Shown here: in pieces, positions 1 to 8,669 of the stretch
How the letters are laid out: each line of letters starts with the position of its first letter
Numbering within the stretch: the stretch's first letter is position 1
Source of the DNA: JALYXV01 sp963791545
GTDB lineage: Bacteria; Actinomycetota; Acidimicrobiia; Acidimicrobiales; Palsa-688
Direction: 5' to 3'
NCBI GenBank assembly: GCA_963791545.1
Contig: CAWBSR010000007.1
Coordinates: 124,001-188,000 of the forward strand
DNA length: 64,000 nt
The notes under the pieces: model-generated
Database searches by the model: none
What the model saw: only the letters and a program-made list of their open reading frames with translations
What the model was told of the DNA's origin: nothing
Program-made: the position numbers and the translations under genes

Positions 1-317
1 TGATCTTGTACAGCACCGCCCTCAGCGGGGCGGCGCTCCTATTGGCGGCCGCGGCCGCGGCGACCGTGGGGCTGGCGGCCTGCGGCACTGTCTACGGCGT
101 CCTGGCGGCGGGGCTGCGGGTGCGCGAGACGTTGCTCCCCCTGCTCATCCTGCCGGTCGTGGCGCCGGTGCTGATCGGTGCCACCCAGGCGTGGGCGGTC
201 GCCCTCGGCCAGAGTCTCGATGACGGCTGGAAATGGGTCACCCTGCTGGCCGTGTTTGCTGTTGTGTACGTCACACTTGGGGTGCTCGCCTTCGGGACCC
301 TGCTGGAGGAGGCATGA
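1..317 (+). CDS. ccmB: CcmB, heme exporter membrane subunit (3' part only)
   Basis: This is the C-terminal roughly 105 residues of an open frame that runs off the left edge of the window, so the start is not visible. It shows at least three hydrophobic segments and the pattern LLPLLILPVVAPVLIGATQA, which resembles the P-rich membrane segment of CcmB. CcmB is the membrane subunit of the CcmABC transporter, which acts with CcmC to load heme onto CcmE. It is followed 4 bases later by ccmC, and the whole downstream order C-D-E-F-G-H-I supports the call. The family is inferred from the motif and the context together. Confidence 0.8.
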   Translation, partial: ILYSTALSGAALLLAAAAAATVGLAACGTVYGVLAAGLRVRETLLPLLILPVVAPVLIGATQAWAVALGQSLDDGWKWVTLLAVFAVVYVTLGVLAFGTLLEEA

Positions 318-321
318 CCTC

Positions 322-1212
322 ATGACCCCGACCCCCCCGAAAACCGGAACGGGTAATCGCACCACCCGCTGGCTCGGCGCCGGTGCCCTGGTGTCGACCG
401 CCGGCGTCTTTTACTTCGGCCTCCACGCCACCCCGCCCGATGCCGTCCAGGGCCAGCTGGTGCGCCTGATCTACGTCCACCCGGCGGTGTCCACCATGGC
501 CTTCGTCGCCTTCGGGATCACCGCCCTGGCCAGCTTGCTGTACCTGCTGCCCAGGACCCGCAGCCGGCGCTGGGATCGACTGGCGGGGGCGTCGGCAGAG
601 GTGGGGGTGGTGTTCTGCGCACTGTCGCTGGCAACGGGGTCTATCTGGGGGCGGCCCGCATGGGGTCGCTGGTGGGTCTGGGACGCCCGGTTGACGCTCA
701 CCGCCTTGTTGTGCGCCCTATTCGTGGGCTACCTGGCCCTGCGCCGCACCGGGGGCACCGTCGAGTCGCGGGCCATCCGCTGCTCGGTCGCCGGGGTCCT
801 GTTCGCAGTGGTCGTGCCGATCGACCATTACGCCACTGAGTGGTGGCGGACGCTGCACCAGGGCGACACCATCGAGACGCTCCACCCCCAGATCCACGGG
901 TCGCAGCTGTGGACCATGCTGCTGTCGTTCGTCGCCTTCGGAATGATCTACGCCTGGCTGGTCATCCATCGCACCCGGGTCGAACAGCTCGAGAGCCGGT
1001 TGGAGAACGAGGGCCTGGCCTATGCGCTGGCGGCCCGGCGGGCCGAGGCGGCGCCGGCGCCGGCTGCCGCCGAAGCGCCGGCTGCCCCTAAGCCGCCGGC
1101 TGCCCCTAAGCCGCCGGGCACCCCTGAGCCGGCTGCGGCCGCCGCCGAGCCAGCGGTGGGCGCCGGTCCTGGCGTCACCGCTGCCGCGGTCATCACTGGA
1201 GGCCAGAAATGA
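322..1212 (+). CDS. ccmC: CcmC, heme handling protein
   Basis: CcmC is a six-TM membrane protein that presents heme to CcmE at the outer face of the membrane. The tryptophan-rich signature WGRWWVWDARLT begins near residue 114. The two family histidines appear as YVHP near residue 53 and IDHYATEWW near residue 169. The ATG at 322 has a GGAGG ribosome site and lies 4 bases after the ccmB stop. The open frame extends upstream into ccmB, but that part is out of phase with the family. The last roughly 60 residues are an Ala/Pro-rich tail with PKPP repeats that normal CcmC lacks. The stop overlaps the next start as ATGA. Confidence 0.93.
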   Translation: MTPTPPKTGTGNRTTRWLGAGALVSTAGVFYFGLHATPPDAVQGQLVRLIYVHPAVSTMAFVAFGITALASLLYLLPRTRSRRWDRLAGASAEVGVVFCALSLATGSIWGRPAWGRWWVWDARLTLTALLCALFVGYLALRRTGGTVESRAIRCSVAGVLFAVVVPIDHYATEWWRTLHQGDTIETLHPQIHGSQLWTMLLSFVAFGMIYAWLVIHRTRVEQLESRLENEGLAYALAARRAEAAPAPAAAEAPAAPKPPAAPKPPGTPEPAAAAAEPAVGAGPGVTAAAVITGGQK

Positions 1213-1343
1213 CCCAGAGCGGCTACGTGTTCCTTGGCTACGGCGTGTGCTTCGGCACCCTTGCCGCCTACTCCATCCGGGTCATAATCCGGGGCCGCAA
1301 GCTGTCCCGGACGCTGCCTCCCGAAGAGCGCACGTGGCAGTAA
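1209..1343 (+). CDS. ccmD: CcmD-like small membrane protein (44 aa)
   Basis: A 44-codon frame starts MTQSGYVFLGYGVCF and overlaps the ccmC stop as ATGA. It has one hydrophobic segment followed by a basic stretch (RVIIRGRKLSR), the layout of CcmD. In known systems CcmD helps release holo-CcmE from CcmABC. Primary sequence is weakly conserved in this family, so the call rests on size, topology and its position exactly between ccmC and ccmE. Its end overlaps the GTG start of ccmE by 10 bases. Confidence 0.75.
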   Translation: MTQSGYVFLGYGVCFGTLAAYSIRVIIRGRKLSRTLPPEERTWQ

Positions 1344-1918
1344 CCGAACATCCCGGCGCCGGCGCCGGCGCCGGCGCCGGCGATGTGGGCGTGGAGTCGC
1401 AGGACGCGGGGCCGCTCGGGTCGGGGCGGCCGGTCGCGCCCGGGATCAAGCCCCGGGCCCGGCTCGGCTCCCGGCGCCGCCAGCTGGTCGCCTTCGGGAT
1501 CATCGCCGCCGCCTTATCGGTGCTGGTGTTGCGGGGCCTGGGCAACGCCACCGTCTTCTTCAAAACCGCTGACGAGGCGGTCGCCCAGCGGGCCCAGCTG
1601 GGCAGCCACCGCTTCCGCGTCGAGGGAACGGTGCAACCGGGGGTGCACCAGATCGGCCCCGACGACGTGGCCTTCGTGATCGAGAACAACGGCGCCAGCA
1701 TCAACGTGATCCACCACAACGGTTCGCCTCCGCTGTTCAAGCCCGGTATCCCGGTGGTGCTCGAAGGCCACTTCGTCCCCGACGGCCATTTCGCCAGCGA
1801 CCTCATCATGGTGAAGCACACGTCCAGTTACGTGGCCGCCCATCCGGAGCGGCTGACGACGGTCCCCCAACCCTCCTCCGGCTCCGGATCAACGGCCACG
1901 CCCGCGCCCGCTCCGTGA
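1334..1918 (+). CDS. ccmE: CcmE, heme chaperone
   Basis: The protein has about 194 residues: an Ala/Gly-rich cytoplasmic N-terminus, one TM anchor (LVAFGIIAAALSVLVLRGL) and an OB-fold periplasmic domain. The family core is visible as INVIHHNGSPPLFKPGIPVV. The heme-binding histidine is in KHTSSY near residue 162, matching the KHDENY-type site of CcmE. CcmE binds heme covalently from CcmABC and passes it to CcmF. The start is a GTG inside the end of ccmD; the open frame continues upstream but that part is a shadow of ccmC. The C-terminus is Pro/Ser-rich. Confidence 0.9.
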   Translation: MAVTEHPGAGAGAGAGDVGVESQDAGPLGSGRPVAPGIKPRARLGSRRRQLVAFGIIAAALSVLVLRGLGNATVFFKTADEAVAQRAQLGSHRFRVEGTVQPGVHQIGPDDVAFVIENNGASINVIHHNGSPPLFKPGIPVVLEGHFVPDGHFASDLIMVKHTSSYVAAHPERLTTVPQPSSGSGSTATPAPAP

Positions 1919-1925
1919 AGTCCTC

Positions 1926-4046
1926 GTGAATGCCGCCCTCGGCCAGAGCGCCGTCATCCTTGGCCTCCTGGCGTCCGTCGCCGGGGCGTTCACCTTGGCC
2001 GTGGGCCTTCGCAACCAGCGCCCCAACCTGCTGCGGGCGGGGCGGAGCTACACCTGGCTGATCCTGGCGGGGGCGGTGCTGGCGGCACTCGCCATGCAGC
2101 GGGCGCTGATCACCCACGACTTCTCGTTGACCTTCGTCGCCAACAACTCCAGCCGGTCGACGCCTCTCCTGTACCGGGTCACCGGCATGTGGTCGGCGCT
2201 AGAAGGGTCGATCATCCTGTGGACCCTCATCCTGGCCGGGTACCTGGCAGCCATGGCCCACAAGTACCGCCAGCGCATCGAAGACCCCCTGGTCGGATGG
2301 GCCACCCTCGTCGTGTACGTGGTGTCGGGGTTCTTCTTCCTGTTGATGGTGGGCCCGGCCAACCCGTTCCGGACCATTTCCGGCGCCATCCCGAGCGACG
2401 GCCCCGGGCCCAACCCCCTCCTCCAGAACCATCCGCTGGTCGCCTTCCACCCCCCGATGCTGTACCTGGGCTTCGTCGGCTTCACGATCCCCTTCGCCTT
2501 CGCGGTGGCCAGCCTGGTTACGGGACGGATGGGTGAGGGTTGGCTGGTCGAGACCCGGCGGTGGACGCTTTTCGCCTGGGGCTTCCTCTCCATCGGGATC
2601 CTCCTGGGGGCGTGGTGGAGTTACGAGGTCCTCGGGTGGGGCGGCTTCTGGGCGTGGGACCCGGTGGAGAACGCCTCGTTCCTGCCCTGGATCACCGCCA
2701 CCGCCTATCTGCATTCTGTGATGGTCCAGGAGCGTCGCGGGATGCTGCGGTTGTGGAATCTGTCATTACTCCTGGCGACCTTCAGCCTGACCATCCTCGG
2801 GACCTTCCTGACCCGCTCCGGGGTGCTGCAGTCGGTGCACGCCTTCACCCAGTCGGGGATCGGGCCAATGATCCTCGCCTTCTTCGGGCTGGTCGTGGGG
2901 GTGACCGTCGGTTTGATCGCCTGGCGGGGGGAGCGATTGCGCTCGCCGGGCGCCATCGACTCGCCGGTGTCCCGGGAAGGCGCCTTTCTCGCCAACAACC
3001 TGCTGTTCGCGGCCTTTGCCTTTGTCGTGCTGTTGGGAACCGTGTTCCCCCTCCTGTCCGAGGCCCTCAATGGCCAGCAGATCGCGGTGGGGGAGCCCTA
3101 CTTCGACCGGATGACCATGCCGATCGTGGTGGCCCTGCTGTTCCTAATGGCCATCGCCCCGGTGCTGCCGTGGCGTAAGGCCTCGGGCGAGCTGCTGAGG
3201 AAACGCATCCAGTGGCCCCTCACCATCGCGGTGGTGAGCGTCGTGGCGTGCGTCGGCCTCGGCGTGCGGGGGTTGAACCCGCTGCTGGTCTTCGGGCTCG
3301 GGGCGTTCGCGGCCGGTTCCGCGGGCCGCCAGGTGGCGCTGGCCTTCCGGCGCCAGAGGTGGCGGGGCCTGGTCGGCCGGGCCAACGGCGGCATGATCGT
3401 GCACATCGGGGTGGTCGTGGTCGCGGTGGCGTTTGCCGGGAGCAAATCATTCGGCCACCAGACCCAGCAGGTCGTGAACCCGGGTCAGACAATCACCTTC
3501 GCGGGGCACCGGGTCACCTACCTCGGTACCGATCTAGTCGCCCACCCCAACCGGCAGGCGCAGGAAGCCAAGGTGAGCATCGACGGGAGCAAGGTGTACC
3601 GGCCTGCCATCAGCCAGTACACCGGCGGCGGGGCGGCGGTCGCCACCCCCGCCGTTCGCAGCCGGCCGCTCGACGACGTGTACATCACCCTGGTGACCGC
3701 CCCGACCAAGGCAGGTGGTCCTGCCACGATCAGCGTGATCATCCAGCCTCTCATCATGTGGTTATGGCTGGGGGGAGGGATAGTGGCGCTGGGCACACTG
3801 CTGGCAGCGTGGCCCGGCAGGCGGCGGCGGCCTATCGACGCCGTCTCGGCGCCGGTCGGTGACGCTGCGGCGACGGTCGACGGCAAGGGTGGCGGCAAGG
3901 GCGGCGGCGATGGGTCGGGCGCTGGTGGCGCAGGCGGCGGGAATGGATCCATCAAGAAGCGGCCCCGACCGGCGGTAAAGCCGGGGACGAAACCGGGTAC
4001 GGCGCCGGGCAAGCCGGCCGGCGTTCCCGCCGGGGTCCCCCGGTAA
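1926..4046 (+). CDS. ccmF: CcmF, cytochrome c heme lyase subunit
   Basis: This is a 706-residue multi-pass membrane protein of the heme handling family. The tryptophan-rich signature is present as GWGGFWAWDPVENASFLPW near residue 238. CcmF takes heme from CcmE and ligates it to apocytochrome c with CcmH/CcmI. The start is a GTG 8 bases after ccmE. The last roughly 75 residues form a low-complexity Gly/Lys/Pro tail (GKGGGKGGGDG, KPGTKPGTAPGKP) that is not part of the family. The stop overlaps the ATG of the thioredoxin gene by one base. Confidence 0.95.
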   Translation: MNAALGQSAVILGLLASVAGAFTLAVGLRNQRPNLLRAGRSYTWLILAGAVLAALAMQRALITHDFSLTFVANNSSRSTPLLYRVTGMWSALEGSIILWTLILAGYLAAMAHKYRQRIEDPLVGWATLVVYVVSGFFFLLMVGPANPFRTISGAIPSDGPGPNPLLQNHPLVAFHPPMLYLGFVGFTIPFAFAVASLVTGRMGEGWLVETRRWTLFAWGFLSIGILLGAWWSYEVLGWGGFWAWDPVENASFLPWITATAYLHSVMVQERRGMLRLWNLSLLLATFSLTILGTFLTRSGVLQSVHAFTQSGIGPMILAFFGLVVGVTVGLIAWRGERLRSPGAIDSPVSREGAFLANNLLFAAFAFVVLLGTVFPLLSEALNGQQIAVGEPYFDRMTMPIVVALLFLMAIAPVLPWRKASGELLRKRIQWPLTIAVVSVVACVGLGVRGLNPLLVFGLGAFAAGSAGRQVALAFRRQRWRGLVGRANGGMIVHIGVVVVAVAFAGSKSFGHQTQQVVNPGQTITFAGHRVTYLGTDLVAHPNRQAQEAKVSIDGSKVYRPAISQYTGGGAAVATPAVRSRPLDDVYITLVTAPTKAGGPATISVIIQPLIMWLWLGGGIVALGTLLAAWPGRRRRPIDAVSAPVGDAAATVDGKGGGKGGGDGSGAGGAGGGNGSIKKRPRPAVKPGTKPGTAPGKPAGVPAGVPR

Positions 4047-4924
4047 TGCCGCCGCGACCGTCGAGAGGACCGACGAGCGAGGTGGATGAGACGCCCGGGG
4101 CGCCGCGGACCGCCCCCGAAAGCACTCTGGAGTCCCATCCCTCGCCGGTGCCTGGCCCGGCGCCCGGGGCGGCGGTGCCGGCCTCGGCAGCCGCGCTCGC
4201 GCCCGGGGCGGCGGTGCCGGCCTCGGCAGCCGCGCGCTCGCCCGGGGCGGCGGTGCCGGCCTCGGCAGCCGCGCTACTCGCGCCCGAGGCGGCGGCGCCG
4301 GCAGTCGCGCTACCCGCGCCCGCCCGGCGCCGGCCCCGAAGCCGGATTCCGCTGATCAGCGCCGTGGCGGTGGGCTGCATCGCCGCCCTGCTGGTCGCCG
4401 TCCTGGCCACCAGCAAGGACGCTTCGAAGACGACGATCGCTGCGAGCCCCCTGCAGAACAAGGCGGCACCCGACATCAGCGGGCCCACGCTCGGGGGCGG
4501 CAACGGCGCCCTCTCGGCATTCCGGGGCAAGTGGGTCCTGATCAACTTCTTCGCCAGCTGGTGCGTGCCCTGCCAGCAGGAGCAGGGCGATCTGGTCAAG
4601 TTTCAGAACACCCACGCCGGCCCCGGCGACGCTGTCATTTTCGGCGTGCGTTTCGACGACCCCGACACCGGACCCATCCAGGATCTGATGAACAAGAGCG
4701 GCGGCAAGTGGCCGATCGTCGACGACCCCAACGCCAAGATCGATTACAGCGTCACCGGGCCCCCCGAGTCGTTCCTGGTCTCGCCGGGTGGCATCGTGCT
4801 GGCCCACATCATCGGCCCCATCACCGACACCCGGCTCGAAGAGGTGCTCAACCAGGTGAAGCTGGTTGTCACCAGCCCGGCCAACGTCCCGTCGCTGGTG
4901 AGCCCCGGCCCATCCACCCCGTGA
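4046..4924 (+). CDS. ccmG: CcmG/ResA-type membrane-anchored thioredoxin
   Basis: This protein reduces the CXXCH disulfide of apocytochrome c before heme attachment. A TM segment (LISAVAVGCIAALLVAVLA) precedes a thioredoxin fold with the active site FFASWCVPCQQE, cysteines near residues 173 and 176. The N-terminal roughly 90 residues are cytoplasmic and carry a 13-residue tandem repeat (GAAVPASAAA-type) encoded by a 39-bp DNA repeat. That tail is unusual for CcmG. Overlaps with ccmF and ccmH show one transcription unit. Confidence 0.9.
   Translation: MPPRPSRGPTSEVDETPGAPRTAPESTLESHPSPVPGPAPGAAVPASAAALAPGAAVPASAAARSPGAAVPASAAALLAPEAAAPAVALPAPARRRPRSRIPLISAVAVGCIAALLVAVLATSKDASKTTIAASPLQNKAAPDISGPTLGGGNGALSAFRGKWVLINFFASWCVPCQQEQGDLVKFQNTHAGPGDAVIFGVRFDDPDTGPIQDLMNKSGGKWPIVDDPNAKIDYSVTGPPESFLVSPGGIVLAHIIGPITDTRLEEVLNQVKLVVTSPANVPSLVSPGPSTP
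4162..4277 (+). repeat. 39-bp tandem repeat inside ccmG
   Basis: Three near-identical 39-bp units begin at 4162, 4201 and 4240. Each starts GCCCGGGGCGGCGGTGCC and keeps the reading frame (13 residues per unit). They lie in the sequence coding for the cytoplasmic N-terminus of the thioredoxin, so copy number can vary without breaking the protein. Confidence 0.85.
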
Positions 4925-5514
4925 GCACCGCGAGCGCGGGCGGGGCCGTGAGCGGGGCCGGGGCCGTGACCGGGGCCGGGGCCCCGGCGGTGAGCGGGGC
5001 GGGGGCCGTGAGCGGGGCCGGGGCAGTGAGGGGGCCCCGACCGGGGTCCGGTCGCGGCGTCCTGCGCTGGCTGCCGGTCGCCGGCCTGGGCCTGGTCCTG
5101 ATCGTGGCCCTCGTGATCGGCAGGTCCGGTCACAGCGTCGGTACCTCGGTGGATGACCGGGTCCATCACATCACCTCCCAGATCCGCTGCCCCATCTGCT
5201 CGGGCGAAACCGTGGCCGATTCCAGCGCCCCGATCTCCCAGGACATCCGCGCCCTGGTCCGCCAGCAGTTGCTGGCCGGGCAGTCGGACCAGCAGATCAC
5301 CGCCTACATCGTCCAGAAATACCCGGGAACCGCCCTGAACCCTCCGTCCACCGGCGTCGGGCTGCTGGTGTGGGCAGTTCCGATCCTGGTCTTCGCCGGG
5401 GCCGCGATCGGTCTCGGCCTGACGTTCGCCCGTTGGGGGCGCCGGTCAGGTGCCAGTGTGAGCGACGAGGACCGCGAGATGGTGGAAAGGGCTCGCCGCG
5501 ATGGCGCCGAGTGA
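4921..5514 (+). CDS. ccmH: CcmH/CycL, apocytochrome c thiol reductase subunit
   Basis: CcmH works with CcmG to reduce apocytochrome c and with CcmF in heme ligation. The redox motif RCPICSGETVADSSAP is present with cysteines at about residues 90 and 93. TM segments lie on both sides: one before the motif (LPVAGLGLVLIVALVIG) and one after it (LLVWAVPILVFAGAAIGLGL). The GTG start overlaps the ccmG stop as GTGA. The first roughly 40 residues are a GAVSGAGAV-type repeat coded by GC-only DNA, atypical for the family. Confidence 0.9.
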   Translation: MSTASAGGAVSGAGAVTGAGAPAVSGAGAVSGAGAVRGPRPGSGRGVLRWLPVAGLGLVLIVALVIGRSGHSVGTSVDDRVHHITSQIRCPICSGETVADSSAPISQDIRALVRQQLLAGQSDQQITAYIVQKYPGTALNPPSTGVGLLVWAVPILVFAGAAIGLGLTFARWGRRSGASVSDEDREMVERARRDGAE

Positions 5515-6550
5515 GCCGGTCGCGGAGGCTGAACCCGATGCCCTCGAACCCCTCGAGGAGGAGCGAGAGTTCCTGCTGCGGTCCCTCGCCGACCTCGATG
5601 ACGAGTACGAGGCCGGGGATCTCGAGGACGACGACTACCGCTCCCTGACCGACGATTACACCGCCCGGGCGGCAGCGGTGTTGCGGGCCATCGAGGCGAT
5701 CAAGGGCCCGAAGTCGAGCCGCGTTAAGTCAGTGCCCGAGTCGGGCAGGAGCCGCCGCGCCGAGGCCGGCGGCAAACGCGATGCGGGTGCCGAGGCCGGA
5801 GGCAATGGCGATGCTGGTGCCGAGGCCGGTGAGGCCGGGGCCGGTGCGCGCAGGAGCAGACGCCCGGCCCAGGCGGCCGAATCGGCGCAACTGGCCGCCT
5901 TGTTGCGGAGCCGGCGGCGGTGGCGGACGGTGGCGGTGGTTGCCGCCATTGTGGGCTTTGGCGGGATCGCAGCTTGGGCAGTGAGCCATTCCAGCGGGTC
6001 CCGCCTCCCGGGTCAGACCGTTACCGGCAACGGCCAGCTCACCGGAGGGGGAAACACCGGAACCACCGTTGCCGGCGGGGTTGACCCCCGCATTCAGACC
6101 GCCCTCAACGACGTCAACCAGGGCCAGGTGGCCGAGGCCCTGAGGCTGTTCGACGCGGTGCTCAAGGATGACCCCAATCAACCGGTGGCCCTGGCCGATG
6201 GTGGGTGGCTGCAGGCGCAGGCGGGCCTGGCGGGCAACCGCCCCGACCTGGTCGACAACGGCCTGGCCCAGATCGTCAAGGCGGAGAAAGTCGACTCCGC
6301 CTTCGCCGACGCCCACTTCTTCGCGGGCTTCCTCCGGCTCCGGGCCAAGAATGACGCGCCCGGCGCGGTGACCGAACTTCGCACCTACCTGGGGATGGTC
6401 GACCCGAGCGCGCCTCAGGTGGCCGGCGTCCAGGCCCTGCTGCAGGAGGCGATCAAGGCGGCGGGAGCCAACCTGCCTGCCGGCCCCAATGCCGCGACCA
6501 CGACCACTGTCACAACCGTGCCCACGACCGGCACAACGAACCGCCCGTGA
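5501..6550 (+). CDS. ccmI: CcmI-like TPR protein
   Basis: This 349-residue protein starts inside the end of ccmH. The N-terminal acidic helix (LLRSLADLDDEYEAGDLEDD) is typical of CcmI-type proteins. One TM segment follows near residue 145 and then a TPR-like domain (QTALNDVNQGQVAEALRLFD). CcmI holds apocytochrome c for heme ligation. The linker between helix and TM carries AEAGG repeats and the C-terminus is Thr-rich. It appears to be the last gene of the ccm operon. Confidence 0.75.
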   Translation: MAPSEPVAEAEPDALEPLEEEREFLLRSLADLDDEYEAGDLEDDDYRSLTDDYTARAAAVLRAIEAIKGPKSSRVKSVPESGRSRRAEAGGKRDAGAEAGGNGDAGAEAGEAGAGARRSRRPAQAAESAQLAALLRSRRRWRTVAVVAAIVGFGGIAAWAVSHSSGSRLPGQTVTGNGQLTGGGNTGTTVAGGVDPRIQTALNDVNQGQVAEALRLFDAVLKDDPNQPVALADGGWLQAQAGLAGNRPDLVDNGLAQIVKAEKVDSAFADAHFFAGFLRLRAKNDAPGAVTELRTYLGMVDPSAPQVAGVQALLQEAIKAAGANLPAGPNAATTTTVTTVPTTGTTNRP

Positions 6551-6715
6551 CGCCGGGAGCCTCCGCTGTTGCCGGAGTGGGTCGCGACTACGGGGCCGCT
6601 ACCACTTCGGGCAGGAGCCAGGGCCTTGAGCACCGGGCGGCGCTGTCGACCGCTCCGCAGCATCGGACGGTCTGCCCACATACCCCCGTCCGAGGCCCTG
6701 GGTAGCGAGGGTTAC

Positions 6716-7846
6716 CTACTCGATTCCGCCCCGAAGGGCACGGAGCCTCCCGATCACCCCGGGGAGGGCCGAGGCGGCCTGCTCGATCTCGTCGTCGGTT
6801 GTCGACCAGCCGACCGACAGCCGCAACGAGTGGTCGGCGTCGACACCCATGGCCTCCAGGACGGGCGACGGCTCGAGGGTCTCCGACGAGCAGGCGCTGC
6901 CCGAGTGGGCTGCGATCCCAGCCTGGTCGAGCCCGAGCAGTACCGCCTCGGCCTCCACTCCGTCCACCCCGATGCAGAGCAGGTTTGGCAGTCGATCGGC
7001 GCCCGTCTCGGGCCCGTAGGCCCGGACTCCTTCAATGGCCAGGGCGGCGGACCGCAACCGCTCGGTCTGCCCCGCCGCCCGCCACGCCTCCGACGACAGC
7101 GCCTCGCCCACCAGCTGGGCGGCGGCGGCCCCGAAACCCACCCAAGCGGGAACGTCTTCGAGGCCGCCCCGGCGGGCTCGTTCTTGCTCCCCACCCACCA
7201 GGAACGGCGGGAGGCGCACCCCCCGACGCACCAACAGCGCCCCGGCCCCCTTGGGTCCGCCCAACTTGTGGGCGGACAGCGACAGCAGGTCGGCGCCCAG
7301 GTCGTCGAATCCCATCGCTAGGTGGCCCGCTGCCGCCGCCGCATCCACATGCACGACCACGCCCCGTTCCCGGCAGGCGGCCACGACCTCCGCGACCGGT
7401 TGGATGGTCCCCACCTCGTGATTGGCCCACTGGCAGTGGACCAGGGCCGTGTTGGGGCCGATGGCGTCGAGCAGGGCCCCGGCGTCAATGCGCCCGTCCG
7501 CCGCCACCACGGTAACGGTGACCCGCCCCGCCCGGTCGGAGGCCCGGCGAACTGCGGAGTGTTCCACCCCGGAGCACACGATGTGATCACCGCGCCCCGA
7601 GGTGACGGCGCCGAAGACGGCGGCGTTGATGGCCTCGGTCGCCCCCGACGTGAAGATCACCTGCCGGGAACGGGTGCCGCAGAACTCGGCCACCTTGTCC
7701 CGGGCCTCCTCGAGGGTGGCCCGGGCGATGCGCCCCTCGGTGTGCACCCGCCCGGGATCGGCCAGGCCCAGCGACGACACCAGGGCGTCCACCACCGCCG
7801 GTCGGGGCGGTGAGGTGGACGCGTGATCCAGGTAGACCCGGGGCAT
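6716..7846 (-). CDS. iscS: Cysteine desulfurase (NifS/IscS class)
   Basis: This PLP enzyme moves sulfur from cysteine to Fe-S assembly or tRNA thiolation. The N-terminus VYLDHASTSP is the class V aminotransferase start. The PLP lysine is in SAHKLGGPKG near residue 194. The catalytic cysteine loop SGSACSSETLEPS is near residue 318 and has the IscS/NifS type of length. The gene lies 35 bases downstream of the SufR-like regulator on the same strand, so the two probably share a transcript and form a feedback pair. Whether it serves Fe-S assembly or tRNA thiolation cannot be settled here. Confidence 0.88.
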   Translation of the reverse strand: MPRVYLDHASTSPPRPAVVDALVSSLGLADPGRVHTEGRIARATLEEARDKVAEFCGTRSRQVIFTSGATEAINAAVFGAVTSGRGDHIVCSGVEHSAVRRASDRAGRVTVTVVAADGRIDAGALLDAIGPNTALVHCQWANHEVGTIQPVAEVVAACRERGVVVHVDAAAAAGHLAMGFDDLGADLLSLSAHKLGGPKGAGALLVRRGVRLPPFLVGGEQERARRGGLEDVPAWVGFGAAAAQLVGEALSSEAWRAAGQTERLRSAALAIEGVRAYGPETGADRLPNLLCIGVDGVEAEAVLLGLDQAGIAAHSGSACSSETLEPSPVLEAMGVDADHSLRLSVGWSTTDDEIEQAASALPGVIGRLRALRGGIE

Positions 7847-7881
7847 GGCGGAGACCTCAGCCCGTCACCAGCGTGGGACCG

Positions 7882-8610
7882 TCAGACGACGGTGATGCAG
7901 GCGTCGTCGCCCAGGGCCCGGGACGATTCGATCCCGAGGACTGTCTCACCGCCGTAGAGGCTGGCCAGCATGCCCTTGACCATGCCCCGGTCCACGGCGC
8001 AGATCACCGGGTGCTGCTTGGCGGTGTCGAAGAACGGGCAGTTGTCCTTGATCAGCGCCAGCGACGATCCCCGGGCCTCGGCGTGGGCGGCAAAACCGTG
8101 GGCGGTGAGGGCGTCGGCCACCGCGTGCAGCGCGGATCGAAACGACCGCTGCTCGTCCGCCGCCGACATCTGGTTGGCCAGCTCCCGGCCGTACTCCTCG
8201 CCCACCTGCTCCGCCATGGCCTCCGCCTGGGCGGCCGGCACCAGGGCCAAGGCCCGGCCGAGCAGGGTGATGAGCAGGTCGTTGCCCTTGACCGGCGCTT
8301 CCAGGCCCCCCGCCTGACCGGAGACCCGGTACCCCTTGGACGGACGACCGGCCCGGCTGGACTCGCTGCGGGCGACGAAGACCTCGACGTAGCCGCCGGC
8401 GGCCAGTTTGTCGAGGTGGTGGCGGGCCACGTTGGGGTGGAGGGCGAAATGGTCGGCCACGTCCCCGGCCGTGACCCCCTCGTCGTGCTCCCGGGCGAAA
8501 AGGTAGATCCGCCGGCGGGTCGGATCACCGAAGGCAGTGGTTACCGCGACAACAGCGGCCGAAAACTCGACGTCGGTCAGACCGGGCGTCGGCTGGGCTA
8601 ACCCGTCCAC
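7882..8610 (-). CDS. SufR-like Fe-S-sensing transcriptional repressor
   Basis: An N-terminal winged helix (AFGDPTRRRIYLFAREH, then HPNVARHHLDKLAAGGYVEV) is followed by a dimer domain. The C-terminal half has cysteines in NCPF and HPVIC spaced exactly C-X12-C, plus a third in GDDAC near the end. SufR uses this kind of spacing to hold an Fe-S cluster. The likely targets are the adjacent cysteine desulfurase and the divergent Mrp carrier. I prefer the GTG at 8610 because a TACAAT -10 box ends 6 bases upstream, which would give a leaderless mRNA. A TTG at 8640 is the alternative start. Confidence 0.8.
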   Translation of the reverse strand: MDGLAQPTPGLTDVEFSAAVVAVTTAFGDPTRRRIYLFAREHDEGVTAGDVADHFALHPNVARHHLDKLAAGGYVEVFVARSESSRAGRPSKGYRVSGQAGGLEAPVKGNDLLITLLGRALALVPAAQAEAMAEQVGEEYGRELANQMSAADEQRSFRSALHAVADALTAHGFAAHAEARGSSLALIKDNCPFFDTAKQHPVICAVDRGMVKGMLASLYGGETVLGIESSRALGDDACITVV

Positions 8611-8616
8611 AGCGGT

Positions 8617-8622
8617 ATTGTA
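8617..8622 (-). promoter_or_regulatory. Possible -10 box of the SufR-like gene
   Basis: On the minus strand the bases read TACAAT, followed by six bases and then the GTG at 8610. This fits a leaderless actinobacterial promoter. No convincing -35 element is visible. Around it TTGTACC and GGTAGTGCAA form an imperfect inverted repeat that could be an operator shared with the divergent gene. Confidence 0.35.
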
Positions 8623-8669
8623 CCTATGGCGGTAGTGCAAATCCGGATGACCCCGTTAGTGGAGGAATA

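Noticed and set aside
6551..6715. Gene in the gap between ccmI and the desulfurase
   Set aside because: The frame crossing it (6569-7321) is the shadow of the desulfurase gene; nothing else is visible.
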